NCBI GenBank assembly: GCA_949297565.1
Contig: CASFUI010000320.1
Span: 1-8,241 of the forward strand
Direction of reading: 5' to 3'
Length of the DNA: 8,241 nucleotides
From: an uncultured Eubacteriales bacterium
GTDB taxonomy: Bacteria; Bacillota; Clostridia; Lachnospirales; Lachnospiraceae
How positions within the stretch are numbered: position 1 is the stretch's first letter; the number at the start of each line of letters is the position of its first letter. Below are positions 1 through 6,932 of the stretch, in pieces. A program made the translations under genes and the position numbers. The notes under the pieces were generated by a model. That model was not told the DNA's origin. It made no database searches and saw only the letters and a list, made by a program, of their open reading frames with translations.

Positions 1-209
1 ATGTAAATGGGATAAGCCCAGCAGGCCGCGTATATTACGGCAAGGTATGTGTTGAGATACCCGAGGCAGATAAAAACAATCGTTGCGGCAGCAGGCAGCC
101 ACGTAAGAATTGTCTCAATCGGGTTTCTGATGAAACGATTCCAGAAAACAATTTTTTTGTATTCGTCTCCGCTTGCCTTCAGTGTTGACTCGTATTTTAT
201 ATATTCCAT
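1..209 (-). CDS. Partial membrane protein, possibly YcxB-like (5' end only)
   Basis: The minus strand reads open from an ATG at 209-207 to the window edge, giving 69 residues without a stop; the 3' part lies outside. A clear ribosome site (AAGGACGGAG, minus strand of 216-225) sits 6 nt before the ATG. The product starts with a charged, soluble stretch (MEYIKYESTLKASGDEYKK), followed by an NRFIRNPIE segment and then a long hydrophobic region from about residue 32 to the cut, probably two membrane spans (about 32-50 and 53-69). This layout, a short cytosolic start then a pair of spans, resembles YcxB-like proteins of Clostridia, but the diagnostic C-terminal domain is missing here, so the family is a guess. 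It is transcribed divergently from the GGDEF-EAL gene. That this strand codes is supported by the ribosome site and membrane-type composition; the opposite-strand reading (49-237) has neither. Confidence 0.7.
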   Translation of the reverse strand, partial: MEYIKYESTLKASGDEYKKIVFWNRFIRNPIETILTWLPAAATIVFICLGYLNTYLAVIYAACWAYPIY

Positions 210-337
210 GTATAACTCCGTCCTTAAAATAGTATAGCGGCATTTATCCCTGCTTTGAGTATTGGAAAACTATGCCTGTATGCTTATTCGGCAATACTTT
301 GATATAATAACATTATATTTAATTTTGTACAAGGTGT

Positions 338-365
338 TTGCAAACCTCTTAAAATAAGATATAAT
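338..365 (+). promoter_or_regulatory. Putative sigma-A promoter of the GGDEF-EAL/pyr block
   Basis: A perfect -10 box TATAAT (360-365) lies 16 nt after TTGCAA (338-343), a 4-of-6 match to the -35 consensus. Transcription would start near 372, leaving a leader of about 44 nt before the ATG at 416. The -35 overlaps the 10-bp palindrome GTTTGCAAAC (336-345), which could be an operator. A second TATAAT at 303-308 has no usable -35. The rest of the 210-415 gap is AT-rich and shows no gene or terminator. Confidence 0.5.
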
Positions 366-415
366 AAATAAAATTGTGAAGATTGGTTTTTGAAAAATTC
401 TTATTAGGAAAGTAT

Positions 416-2557
416 ATGAGGGAGAGCGTGGATAATTATATTATGAAGGACGAGGCTATGACAAGGATTGTCAGTATGCTTGAGTCCGATGGAACATTTA
501 TAGAGATTATAGAAGAAATACTTTCTGAGGCAGAGCGTTATCTTTGCACTTCACATGCCGCTTTATTTCAGGTGGGTACAGACAATACACTGGTGAGTAC
601 TGTAATAAGCTATATTGCTGAGGAGGAAGTGCCGCTTAAGGCAAATAATATACCGACCCGGAAGTTTGCAATCGGCGCAGACAGTGTGAAGTACTGTACG
701 TTAAGCTCCTGTACGCAGGAGGAACGAACTGCTATGGAGATTTTCGGCGTGCAGACAAGCGCGGTTGCTCCTGTTTTTGTAAATGATGAGTGCAGAATGT
801 ATTTCGCGGTTTTTGACGTTCACAGCGAAGTGAAGTTTGACGCTTCTAAGCGTCAGTTTATAAGTGATGTGTCAAAGATTATACAGAGTATAGCGCAGAA
901 AAAACTTGCCAAAAATTCACTGCTTTCCTCATACGAGGTACTGAGAGAGATTTTGAACAGTATAGGGTCCGGTATTATGGTCTTTGGGCGGGCTGACGGA
1001 GATATATATTTTGAGAATGAGGCCGCTAAAAAGACGGATGAAATCAGACGCACCATACAGGGCTGCGTGCGCGAGTATATAGGGAAAGAAAACGCCGGAC
1101 AGAAAGATAAAACAGTTGTTCATTATGACCCCGAATCCGGTATCTGGTTTGAAATAAAATTTTCCGATCTTACTTGGATTGACGGCAGTGCTGTAATTGT
1201 ATGTACAGCGGTTGATATTACACAGAAAAAGAAAAATCGCCAGAAGATAGAATACCAGGCAAGTAATGATTTTTTGACGGGCTTATACAACAGAATGAAG
1301 TGTGAGTCGGATTTGCGTGAAGTCATAAAGGAGGCATTGCGCAGCGGTCAGAAGGGAGCGCTTCTTTTTATTGACCTGGATGATTTTAAAAATATCAATG
1401 ACGGTCTGGGGCACCAGTACGGAGATGTGCTGCTTCAGCAGATTGCTGCAGGGCTTCAGGGTGTTCCGGGGCTTCGGGGACGCTGTTACAGAATGGGCGG
1501 AGATGAGTTTGTTGTCATTATTAAGCCGGAACAGTATGCCTCGCTCCAAAAGATTATAAAAAATGTTCTTGCGCTGTTTAACAGACCGTGGTATTTAATG
1601 GGAACGGAATATTTCTGTACTATGAGTATGGGGATTGCGACGTTTCCGGATAACAGCGAAGACGTGCACGATATTGTAAAAATGGCTGATATGGCCATGT
1701 ATGACGCTAAGAAGTCGGGAAAAAACAGATATAATTTTTATGACAAAAGCAAAAAACATAATTCGGTAAAGCGTCTGGATATTGAAAATAATATGCGTCA
1801 GGCAGTTGCCTCGCAGATACAGGAATTTATTGTTTTTTATCAGCCGGTTGTTGACGCGGTTACGAAAAAATGCGTTTCGTGTGAGGCGCTGGTGCGCTGG
1901 AACAGCAAGGCGCTGGGATTTATGGGACCGGGGGATTTTATTCCTCTTGCCGAGTATCTTGGGCTGATTACAGACATAGGAGACTATGTTCTGGAGGAGT
2001 CTTGCAGGCAGTGTAAAGCATGGAACGACGCGGGATATAAGGATTTCCGTGTGAATGTAAATCTTTCGGTTGTGCAGCTTCTCCAGAAAAATGTAGTTGA
2101 GAATATAGGTCTTATACTCAGCCGAACAGGCGTAAACCCGCGCAATATAGTTCTTGAAATTACAGAGTCGTTTGCGATAAATGATATGGAAAGAGTAATG
2201 AAGATTATTTCCGGTCTTAAGGCGCTTGGACCGAAGATTGCACTTGATGATTTTGGTACGGGGTATTCTTCGCTCAATTATATAAAACAGCTTCCGCTGA
2301 ATATTATTAAGGTTGATAAAACTTTTATTGACGATATAGTGGAGGACGAATACGCTCAGGCATTTGTAAAGCTTATTGTTGACCTGTCAAAGACAATAGG
2401 AACGCAGATTGTTGTAGAGGGAGTAGAAAATCAGGAACAGTATGAGCTGTTAAAGGAGATAGGTGTTAATTACATACAGGGATATTTTTTCGGAAAGCCT
2501 GTTCCCTCGGATAAGTTTGAAGCCGAGTATCTGGGACAGATTTTACATGGAAATTAA
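416..2557 (+). CDS. GAF-PAS-GGDEF-EAL cyclic-di-GMP synthase/phosphodiesterase
   Basis: A 713-aa soluble enzyme with no membrane segment, predicted to make and/or break down the second messenger cyclic-di-GMP. Domains in order: GAF-like sensor (about 20-165, with Cys at 44, 94, 99 and 126), PAS-like sensor (about 172-275), GGDEF (about 283-440) and EAL (about 465-705). The GGDEF part has DFLTGLYNR from D285, FIDLDDF with D320, GHQYGD and an exact GGDEF at 361-365, so it looks catalytically intact. The usual inhibitory RxxD site five residues before GGDEF is absent (GLRG instead). The EAL part keeps EALVR (490-494), NVNLS, EITES, DDFGTGYSS (D611, D612), K632, VEGVE and QGYFFGKP, so phosphodiesterase activity is also expected. 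I chose the ATG at 416 because AGGA (406-409) lies 6 nt before it; a TTG at 383 would add 11 residues but has no good ribosome site and sits almost on the predicted transcription start. The gap to pyrC is 37 nt with no terminator, so co-transcription is likely. Confidence 0.95.
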   Translation: MRESVDNYIMKDEAMTRIVSMLESDGTFIEIIEEILSEAERYLCTSHAALFQVGTDNTLVSTVISYIAEEEVPLKANNIPTRKFAIGADSVKYCTLSSCTQEERTAMEIFGVQTSAVAPVFVNDECRMYFAVFDVHSEVKFDASKRQFISDVSKIIQSIAQKKLAKNSLLSSYEVLREILNSIGSGIMVFGRADGDIYFENEAAKKTDEIRRTIQGCVREYIGKENAGQKDKTVVHYDPESGIWFEIKFSDLTWIDGSAVIVCTAVDITQKKKNRQKIEYQASNDFLTGLYNRMKCESDLREVIKEALRSGQKGALLFIDLDDFKNINDGLGHQYGDVLLQQIAAGLQGVPGLRGRCYRMGGDEFVVIIKPEQYASLQKIIKNVLALFNRPWYLMGTEYFCTMSMGIATFPDNSEDVHDIVKMADMAMYDAKKSGKNRYNFYDKSKKHNSVKRLDIENNMRQAVASQIQEFIVFYQPVVDAVTKKCVSCEALVRWNSKALGFMGPGDFIPLAEYLGLITDIGDYVLEESCRQCKAWNDAGYKDFRVNVNLSVVQLLQKNVVENIGLILSRTGVNPRNIVLEITESFAINDMERVMKIISGLKALGPKIALDDFGTGYSSLNYIKQLPLNIIKVDKTFIDDIVEDEYAQAFVKLIVDLSKTIGTQIVVEGVENQEQYELLKEIGVNYIQGYFFGKPVPSDKFEAEYLGQILHGN

Positions 2558-2594
2558 ATATTTCCGGTGTGTCTGACAGAAAGGAGAGGAAAAG

Positions 2595-3917
2595 ATGAGA
2601 ACATTGATTAAAGGAGGCAGGGTTTTGGACCCTGCAAGCAATACGGATGCTGTAAAGGACATTCTTTTTGAAGACGGTGTGATTTTAAAGGTTGAGGACA
2701 GCATCAATGAAGAGGCGGAGAACGTAATAGAAGCGGAGGGCTTCTATGTTATGCCTGGACTTATTGATTTGCATGTACATTTCAGAGAGCCGGGCTTTGA
2801 GCATAAAGAGACTATCCGCACGGGGGCGAGAGCTGCCGCAAGAGGCGGATTTACGACAGTATGCGCGATGCCGAACACCAAGCCGGCTGTGGACAGTGTT
2901 GAGATGGTGCGCTATATAATTGATAAGGCGAAGGAGGTTACGGATATTAATGTGCTTCCGATTGCGGCCATCACTGCGGGTCAGGACGGCGAGTATATAA
3001 CCGATTTTGAGAGGTTAAAGGCAAACGGAGCTGTCGCTGTGAGTGAAGACGGAAAATCCGTAATGAATGCGAGAGTGGCAAGACAGGCAATGAGGCTTGC
3101 AGCTGAGGTTGACATTCCTGTATTTGCTCACTGTGAGGACAAAAATCTTGCGGCAAGAGGTGTTATGAATGCCGGCGAAAAGGCTAAGGAAATGGGCTTT
3201 TTCGGAATAATGAATGCCGTTGAGGATATTATTGTCGCAAGAGATATTCTCCTTGCGAAAAATACGGGAGCAAGGCTTCACCTGTGCCACTGTTCTACAA
3301 AGGACAGCGTCAGAATGATAGAGCTGGCAAAAAATGAGGGTTTGGAGGTTACTGCCGAGGTTACCCCGCATCACTTTACGCTTACGGAGGATGCCATAAC
3401 AAGCGATGACGCCAATTTTAAGATGAATCCGCCTCTTCGCAAAAAAGAGGATATGGAAGAGTTAAGACAGGGACTTTCAAGAGGGATTATAGACTGTATT
3501 TCGACAGACCACGCGCCGCATCACAAGACGGAAAAAGAGCGTTCGTTTGTTGACGCGCCGTTTGGCATTACAGGGCTTGAGACTTCGGTATGCCTTACAA
3601 TTACTGAGCTTGTAAATACAGGACTTCTCACTCCTCTGCAAATGGCGGAGAGAATGAGCTATACGCCTGCTCAGATTATCAGGAGCGACAGGGGAACTCT
3701 TCTTCCGGGGCGTACGGCTGATATTACGATTATAGACCCGGAAGATGAGTATGTTATAGACAGCAGCATGTTTGCGTCAATAGGGAAGAATACTCCGTTT
3801 GACGGCAAAAAGGTCAAGGGCAGAGTGCGCTATACTATTGCCGGGGGCAAGACGGTTTACTCATATAAACCGGGCTGCGAGTGCATTGTGGATAAGGATG
3901 TGCCGAAGCTCCAATAG
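2595..3917 (+). CDS. pyrC: Dihydroorotase, class I
   Basis: Catalyses the reversible ring closure of N-carbamoyl-L-aspartate to dihydroorotate, the third step of de novo pyrimidine synthesis, in the cytosol. The 440-aa product carries the full zinc-site set of the class I enzymes: DLHVHFREPG with H60, H62 and substrate-binding R64; D152 in SEDGKSV; H179 in FAHCED; H232 in LHLCHCSTK; and catalytic D305 in STDHAPHH. MPNTKP (92-97) and FKMNPPLR (275-282) are further family signatures. The start is fixed by AAGGAGAGG (2581-2589) just ahead of the ATG. Bacillus-type PyrC is near 428 aa; here a Cys- and charge-bearing tail (about 425-440) extends the C-terminus, and the TAG stop (3915-3917) is the first three bases of a repeat element. 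It is linked to the upstream GGDEF-EAL gene by a short gap and to pyrF across the repeats. Confidence 0.97.
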   Translation: MRTLIKGGRVLDPASNTDAVKDILFEDGVILKVEDSINEEAENVIEAEGFYVMPGLIDLHVHFREPGFEHKETIRTGARAAARGGFTTVCAMPNTKPAVDSVEMVRYIIDKAKEVTDINVLPIAAITAGQDGEYITDFERLKANGAVAVSEDGKSVMNARVARQAMRLAAEVDIPVFAHCEDKNLAARGVMNAGEKAKEMGFFGIMNAVEDIIVARDILLAKNTGARLHLCHCSTKDSVRMIELAKNEGLEVTAEVTPHHFTLTEDAITSDDANFKMNPPLRKKEDMEELRQGLSRGIIDCISTDHAPHHKTEKERSFVDAPFGITGLETSVCLTITELVNTGLLTPLQMAERMSYTPAQIIRSDRGTLLPGRTADITIIDPEDEYVIDSSMFASIGKNTPFDGKKVKGRVRYTIAGGKTVYSYKPGCECIVDKDVPKLQ

Positions 3918-4037
3918 CGCCGATAAAATCGGCGCATGCAAGTTTGCAGCGCAAACTTGGTATGGCGGAGCAAGCCGCCGGAGAGCAGGGAAAATAGCGC
4001 CGATGAAATCGGCGCATTCAGGTTTGCAATGCAAACA
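3915..4037 (+). repeat. Tandem double-hairpin repeat between pyrC and pyrF
   Basis: Two direct copies, 3915-3957 and 3995-4037, lie at an 80-bp period and match at 37 of their first 42 positions. Each holds two back-to-back hairpins. The first is GCGCCGAT/ATCGGCGC with a 3-nt loop (3917-3935 and 3997-4015). The second pairs GTTTGC with GCAAAC around a 3-nt loop (9 bp at 3939-3959; 6 bp at 4022-4036). Between the copies GGCGG/CCGCC (3964-3979) forms a fifth hairpin. None is followed by a T-run, so they are not ordinary terminators. The differences between copies mostly fall in loops or outside the stems, as expected if the fold matters. It may be a REP-like interspersed repeat or an mRNA-processing/stability element; its function is unknown. 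Confidence 0.85.
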
Positions 4038-4065
4038 ATAATCTGATATGAAAGGAAATTTAATA

Positions 4066-4992
4066 ATGATTAATAAGCTTGTTGAAAAAATCGTAAAGCA
4101 GGGGGCTCCGGTTGTCGTGGGACTTGACCCTATGATGAAGTTTGTTCCGAAGCATCTGCAGAATGCTGCTTTTGAGCAGTACGGTGAGACTCTTGAGGGA
4201 GCCGCGGAGGCTATTTGGCAGTTTAACAAAGCTATTATTGACAATATTTATGATATAGTTCCGGCTGTAAAGCCTCAGATTGCAATGTACGAGCAGTTTG
4301 GGCTTCCGGGAATGGCTGCGTTTAAAAAGACAGTTGACTACTGCCATGAGAAGGATATGGTGGTAATCGGAGATGTAAAAAGGGGTGATATCGGCTCTAC
4401 ATCAGAGGCGTATGCCGTTGCTCATCTCGGCAAGGTGCAGGTGGGCTCTAAGTTGCTTGCCGCCTTTGACGAGGATTTTGCCACGGTAAATCCTTATCTT
4501 GGCTCAGACGGGATAAAGCCTTTTCTCAAGGTTTGTGAGGAGGAGAAAAAAGGTATTTTTATACTCGTAAAGACATCTAATCCGTCAAGCGGCGAGTTTC
4601 AGGACAGGCTTATAGACGGAAAGCCTCTTTATGAGCTTGTAGGAGAGAAAGTAAACGAGTGGGCATGCGGGTGCATGGGAGAGAAGTACAGCTATGTCGG
4701 CGCTGTTGTAGGAGCTACATATCCTGAAATGGGAAAGAGGCTGAGAAAGGTTATGCCTAAGTCGTTTATTCTTGTGCCGGGTTACGGAGCACAGGGCGGA
4801 AAGGCTGAGGATTTGGTGCATTTCTTTAACGAGGACGGTCTTGGCGCGATTGTAAACAGTTCAAGAGGTATCATTGCGGCGTATACAAAAGAGGAATACG
4901 CTAAATTTGGAGAGAAGAATTTTGCCGAGGCGTCAAGGCAGGCTGCGATAGACATGATTGCGGACATTAACGGAGCGCTTAAGTCCAGATAG
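4066..4992 (+). CDS. pyrF: Orotidine 5'-phosphate decarboxylase, type 2
   Basis: Removes CO2 from OMP to give UMP, the last step of the pathway. The 308-aa length fits the longer second subfamily (pyrF type 2) rather than the short form of about 235 aa. Visible signatures: GLDPMMKFVP with D21, AVKPQIAMYEQFG with K69, the catalytic block GDVKRGDIGST (D103, K105, D108), NPYLGSDG (143-149), VKTSNPSS (168-175), GAVVGATYPE (212-221), the phosphate-site VPGYGAQGG (237-245) and VNSSRGI (263-269). I place the start at the ATG at 4066, preceded by AAAGGA (4051-4056) at 9 nt; an in-frame ATG at 4048 would add six residues but places the ribosome site inside the gene. It sits between two intergenic repeats (3915-4037 upstream, 4995-5073 downstream), so its mRNA is bracketed by stem-loops. 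Confidence 0.96.
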   Translation: MINKLVEKIVKQGAPVVVGLDPMMKFVPKHLQNAAFEQYGETLEGAAEAIWQFNKAIIDNIYDIVPAVKPQIAMYEQFGLPGMAAFKKTVDYCHEKDMVVIGDVKRGDIGSTSEAYAVAHLGKVQVGSKLLAAFDEDFATVNPYLGSDGIKPFLKVCEEEKKGIFILVKTSNPSSGEFQDRLIDGKPLYELVGEKVNEWACGCMGEKYSYVGAVVGATYPEMGKRLRKVMPKSFILVPGYGAQGGKAEDLVHFFNEDGLGAIVNSSRGIIAAYTKEEYAKFGEKNFAEASRQAAIDMIADINGALKSR

Positions 4993-4994
4993 AT

Positions 4995-5073
4995 TTTAAA
5001 ATGTAACAGTTCAGCCATAAAAGCGACGTAGGCGCTGCTTTGCGAGTCGCACTGGCTGAAGTTGCTTTAAAAT
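4995..5073. repeat. MITE-like palindromic element between pyrF and pyrK
   Basis: The core 5003-5065 has imperfect inverted ends: GTAAC (5003-5007) against GTTGC (5061-5065) with one G-U pair, then TTCAGCCA (5010-5017) against TGGCTGAA (5053-5060), perfect over 8 bp. Inside are GCGAC (5023-5027) against GTCGC (5046-5050) and a small inner stem. The core is bordered exactly by the 8-bp direct repeat TTTAAAAT (4995-5002 and 5066-5073), which looks like a target-site duplication. No ORF is present, so any movement would need a transposase supplied elsewhere. The direct repeat is AT-rich and nearly palindromic, so it also extends the stem; it could instead be simply the base of a hairpin. No T-run follows to suggest termination. 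Confidence 0.6.
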
Positions 5074-5122
5074 AAAACTTATGCGGCTGTGTCGGATTTT
5101 AAATAAGCGGAGGAAAATTTCG

Positions 5123-5890
5123 ATGTCATTCAGAGAGAGAGCAGAGATTGTTAAAACATCTTGTCTTGCGGCAGGGGTTTATGAAATGTGGTTTAATACC
5201 GTAAAAATTGCGGCAGAGGCTGAGCCGGGCCAGTTTATTTCTGTATATTCACGTGACGGCTCAAGACTGCTTCCAAGGCCTATAAGCATATGTGCCGTTG
5301 AGGGCGATTGCCTTAGAATTGTGTATAGAGTAGTCGGAGCCGGAACGCTTGAATTTTCGAAGCTTGAGGCGGGACAGAGTCTTGAGATTCAGGGACCGCT
5401 TGGAAACGGATACGATTTGAATGCGCCGTACGCGTCAAAAAAAGCTGTTATTTTAGGAGGCGGCATAGGAATACCTCCTATGCTTGAGCTTGCAAAGCGT
5501 CTTAATTGTGAAAAGGAAATTGTTCTGGGGTACAGGGATGAGCTTTTTCTGGACAGGGAATTTGAAAAGTACGGCAGAGTTACTATTGCGACCGAAGACG
5601 GAAGCTGCGGAACTAAGGGAAATGTTCTTGACGCCGTTCGTGAAAACGGCATAACAGGCGAGGTTATCTATGCCTGCGGCCCTACGCCTATGCTTCGTGC
5701 AATAAAGGCTTATGCTCAGGAAAATAACATAGAGGCATATATTTCGCTGGAGGAAAAAATGGCGTGCGGAATCGGTGCATGCCTTGCATGCGTATGTAAA
5801 TCCACGGAGCTCGATGAGCATTCTAAGGTTTATAACAAACGCGTATGCAAAGAGGGACCTGTATTTAACGCGAGGGAGGTGGAGCTTTAA
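5123..5890 (+). CDS. pyrK: Dihydroorotate dehydrogenase B, electron-transfer subunit
   Basis: Carries electrons from the PyrD flavin to NAD+ through a 2Fe-2S cluster and FAD. The 255 aa match the usual size of PyrK. Order of parts: a ferredoxin-reductase-like FAD barrel with the flavin motif LLPRPISIC (49-57) and VGAGT (71-75); a nucleotide-binding lobe with GGGIGIPPM (112-120) and the CGPTPML signature (185-191); then a C-terminal iron-sulphur loop, CGIGACLAC with Cys 215, 220 and 223, completed by C242 in VCKEGPVF. All four cluster ligands are therefore present. The ATG at 5123 is preferred because GGAGG (5109-5113) precedes it by 9 nt; an upstream in-frame ATG at 5081 would put this ribosome site inside the gene and add a non-conserved basic extension. 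Its stop overlaps the pyrD start by one base (TAATG), indicating translational coupling and equal amounts of the two subunits. Confidence 0.97.
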   Translation: MSFRERAEIVKTSCLAAGVYEMWFNTVKIAAEAEPGQFISVYSRDGSRLLPRPISICAVEGDCLRIVYRVVGAGTLEFSKLEAGQSLEIQGPLGNGYDLNAPYASKKAVILGGGIGIPPMLELAKRLNCEKEIVLGYRDELFLDREFEKYGRVTIATEDGSCGTKGNVLDAVRENGITGEVIYACGPTPMLRAIKAYAQENNIEAYISLEEKMACGIGACLACVCKSTELDEHSKVYNKRVCKEGPVFNAREVEL

Positions 5891-6834
5891 TGGCAGCATT
5901 AAATTCGGCAGCGAAAACGTCAGAGAGCGCAGTTAATATGTCAGTAGAGATTGCGGGCGTGCCGTTTAAAAATCCCGTTACGGTTGCGTCGGGAACCTTT
6001 GGCTCGGGGATGGAGTACTGCGACTATGTTGATTTAAACAGGCTGGGAGCAGTTACCACAAAGGGCGTTGCGAATATTCCGTGGGCCGGAAATCCAACTC
6101 CGAGAATTGCGGAGACATACGGCGGAATGATTAATGCCATAGGCTTGCAGAATCCCGGACTTGAGACTTTCTTAAAAAGAGACATTCCGTTTTTAAATAA
6201 ATTTGACACAAGAATTATTGTTAATGTATGCGGCAGGAGCAAGGAGGATTATATCGATGCGGTAGAACAGTTGTCTGAGGCTCCTGTGGATATGCTTGAG
6301 ATTAATATTTCCTGCCCTAACGTAAAAGAGGGAGGAATAGCTTTCGGACAGCGCGCGGACCTTGCGGAGGACATTACTAAAGCAGTAAAAAAAGTCTCAA
6401 AAAAGCCTGTTATCATGAAGCTGAGCCCTAATGTCACAGATATTACGGAAATGGCTAAAGCAGTGGAGGCAGGAGGAGCTGACGCTGTCTCGCTGATTAA
6501 CACTATAACGGGAATGAAAATAGATATAAACAGGCGAACGTTCGCCGTAGCCAACAAGACGGGAGGGCTTTCAGGCCCTGCGATTAAGCCTGTGGCTGTG
6601 AGAATGGTTTATCAGGTGGCAAAATCCGTTAAACTGCCTGTTATCGGAATGGGAGGAATTGCAGACGCTTCTGACGCGCTTGAATTTATTATGGCAGGCG
6701 CGACTATGGTTTCTGTAGGCACTGCCAATTTCAGCGACCCGATGACGACAATCCATGTGATTGACGGAATTGAAGATTACATGATAAAAAATAATGTGAA
6801 GGATATTCATGAGCTTATAGGCTGCGTAAGATAA
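5890..6834 (+). CDS. pyrD: Dihydroorotate dehydrogenase B (NAD+), catalytic subunit
   Basis: The FMN-containing subunit that oxidises dihydroorotate to orotate; class 1B enzymes are cytosolic PyrD2K2 heterotetramers. The 314-aa TIM barrel shows ASGTFGSG (33-40), GNPTPR (67-72), the substrate motif NAIGLQNPG (82-90), the active-site loop NISCPN with catalytic base C142, MKLSPN (176-181), the FMN contacts NTITGM and TGGLSGPA (224-231), GMGGI (253-257) and GTANF (277-281). A cysteine base together with adjacent pyrK marks class 1B rather than the quinone-linked class 2 (serine base). The start follows AGGGAGGT (5873-5880) at about 9 nt. It gives a roughly 15-residue Ser/Ala-rich lead compared with Bacillus PyrD; an internal ATG at 5938 would match the family length better but has no good ribosome site. 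A strong terminator follows the stop. Confidence 0.97.
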   Translation: MAALNSAAKTSESAVNMSVEIAGVPFKNPVTVASGTFGSGMEYCDYVDLNRLGAVTTKGVANIPWAGNPTPRIAETYGGMINAIGLQNPGLETFLKRDIPFLNKFDTRIIVNVCGRSKEDYIDAVEQLSEAPVDMLEINISCPNVKEGGIAFGQRADLAEDITKAVKKVSKKPVIMKLSPNVTDITEMAKAVEAGGADAVSLINTITGMKIDINRRTFAVANKTGGLSGPAIKPVAVRMVYQVAKSVKLPVIGMGGIADASDALEFIMAGATMVSVGTANFSDPMTTIHVIDGIEDYMIKNNVKDIHELIGCVR

Positions 6835-6851
6835 AGAGTATGTTAAGACAT

Positions 6852-6893
6852 CTCCGGACTGAAATATAATATAGTCAGTCCGGAGCCTTTTTT
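6852..6893 (+). terminator. Intrinsic terminator after pyrD
   Basis: CTCCGGACTGA (6852-6862) pairs perfectly with TCAGTCCGGAG (6875-6885), an 11-bp stem with a 12-nt AT-rich loop, followed by CC and six T (6888-6893). It lies 17 nt after the pyrD stop and should end the transcript that carries pyrC-pyrF-pyrK-pyrD, separating it from pyrE. Confidence 0.95.
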
Positions 6894-6903
6894 GTGAAAC
6901 CGA

Positions 6904-6932
6904 TTGAAAAATTAACTGCTTTATGGTAGATT
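6904..6932 (+). promoter_or_regulatory. Putative promoter for pyrE and downstream genes
   Basis: TTGAAA (6904-6909) lies 17 nt before TAGATT (6927-6932). The -10 is preceded by TGG (6924-6926), an extended -10 TGn motif that can offset its 4-of-6 match. It is placed directly after the pyrD terminator, where a new promoter is needed. Transcription would begin near 6939, giving a leader of about 215 nt. Confidence 0.5.

Noticed and set aside
49..237. 62-codon plus-strand ORF
   Set aside because: It lies opposite the minus-strand membrane gene, which has a good ribosome site and membrane-type sequence; this frame uses a non-ATG start and lacks a ribosome site.
231..259. Promoter for the minus-strand gene (TATACT, minus strand of 231-236)
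   Set aside because: The matching -35 (CTCAAA) fits at only 3 of 6 positions and the transcription start would fall within the ribosome site.
372..415. Cyclic-di-GMP riboswitch ahead of the GGDEF-EAL gene
   Set aside because: The predicted leader of about 44 nt is too short for that aptamer and shows no matching core.
3799..4041. 80-codon ORF over the pyrC end and the intergenic repeats
   Set aside because: It overlaps well-supported pyrC in another frame, and its second half is just a translation of the hairpin repeats; no ribosome site.
5081..5122. Longer pyrK from the ATG at 5081
   Set aside because: The GGAGG ribosome site at 5109-5113 would be inside the gene, and the extra 14 residues are not part of the PyrK family.
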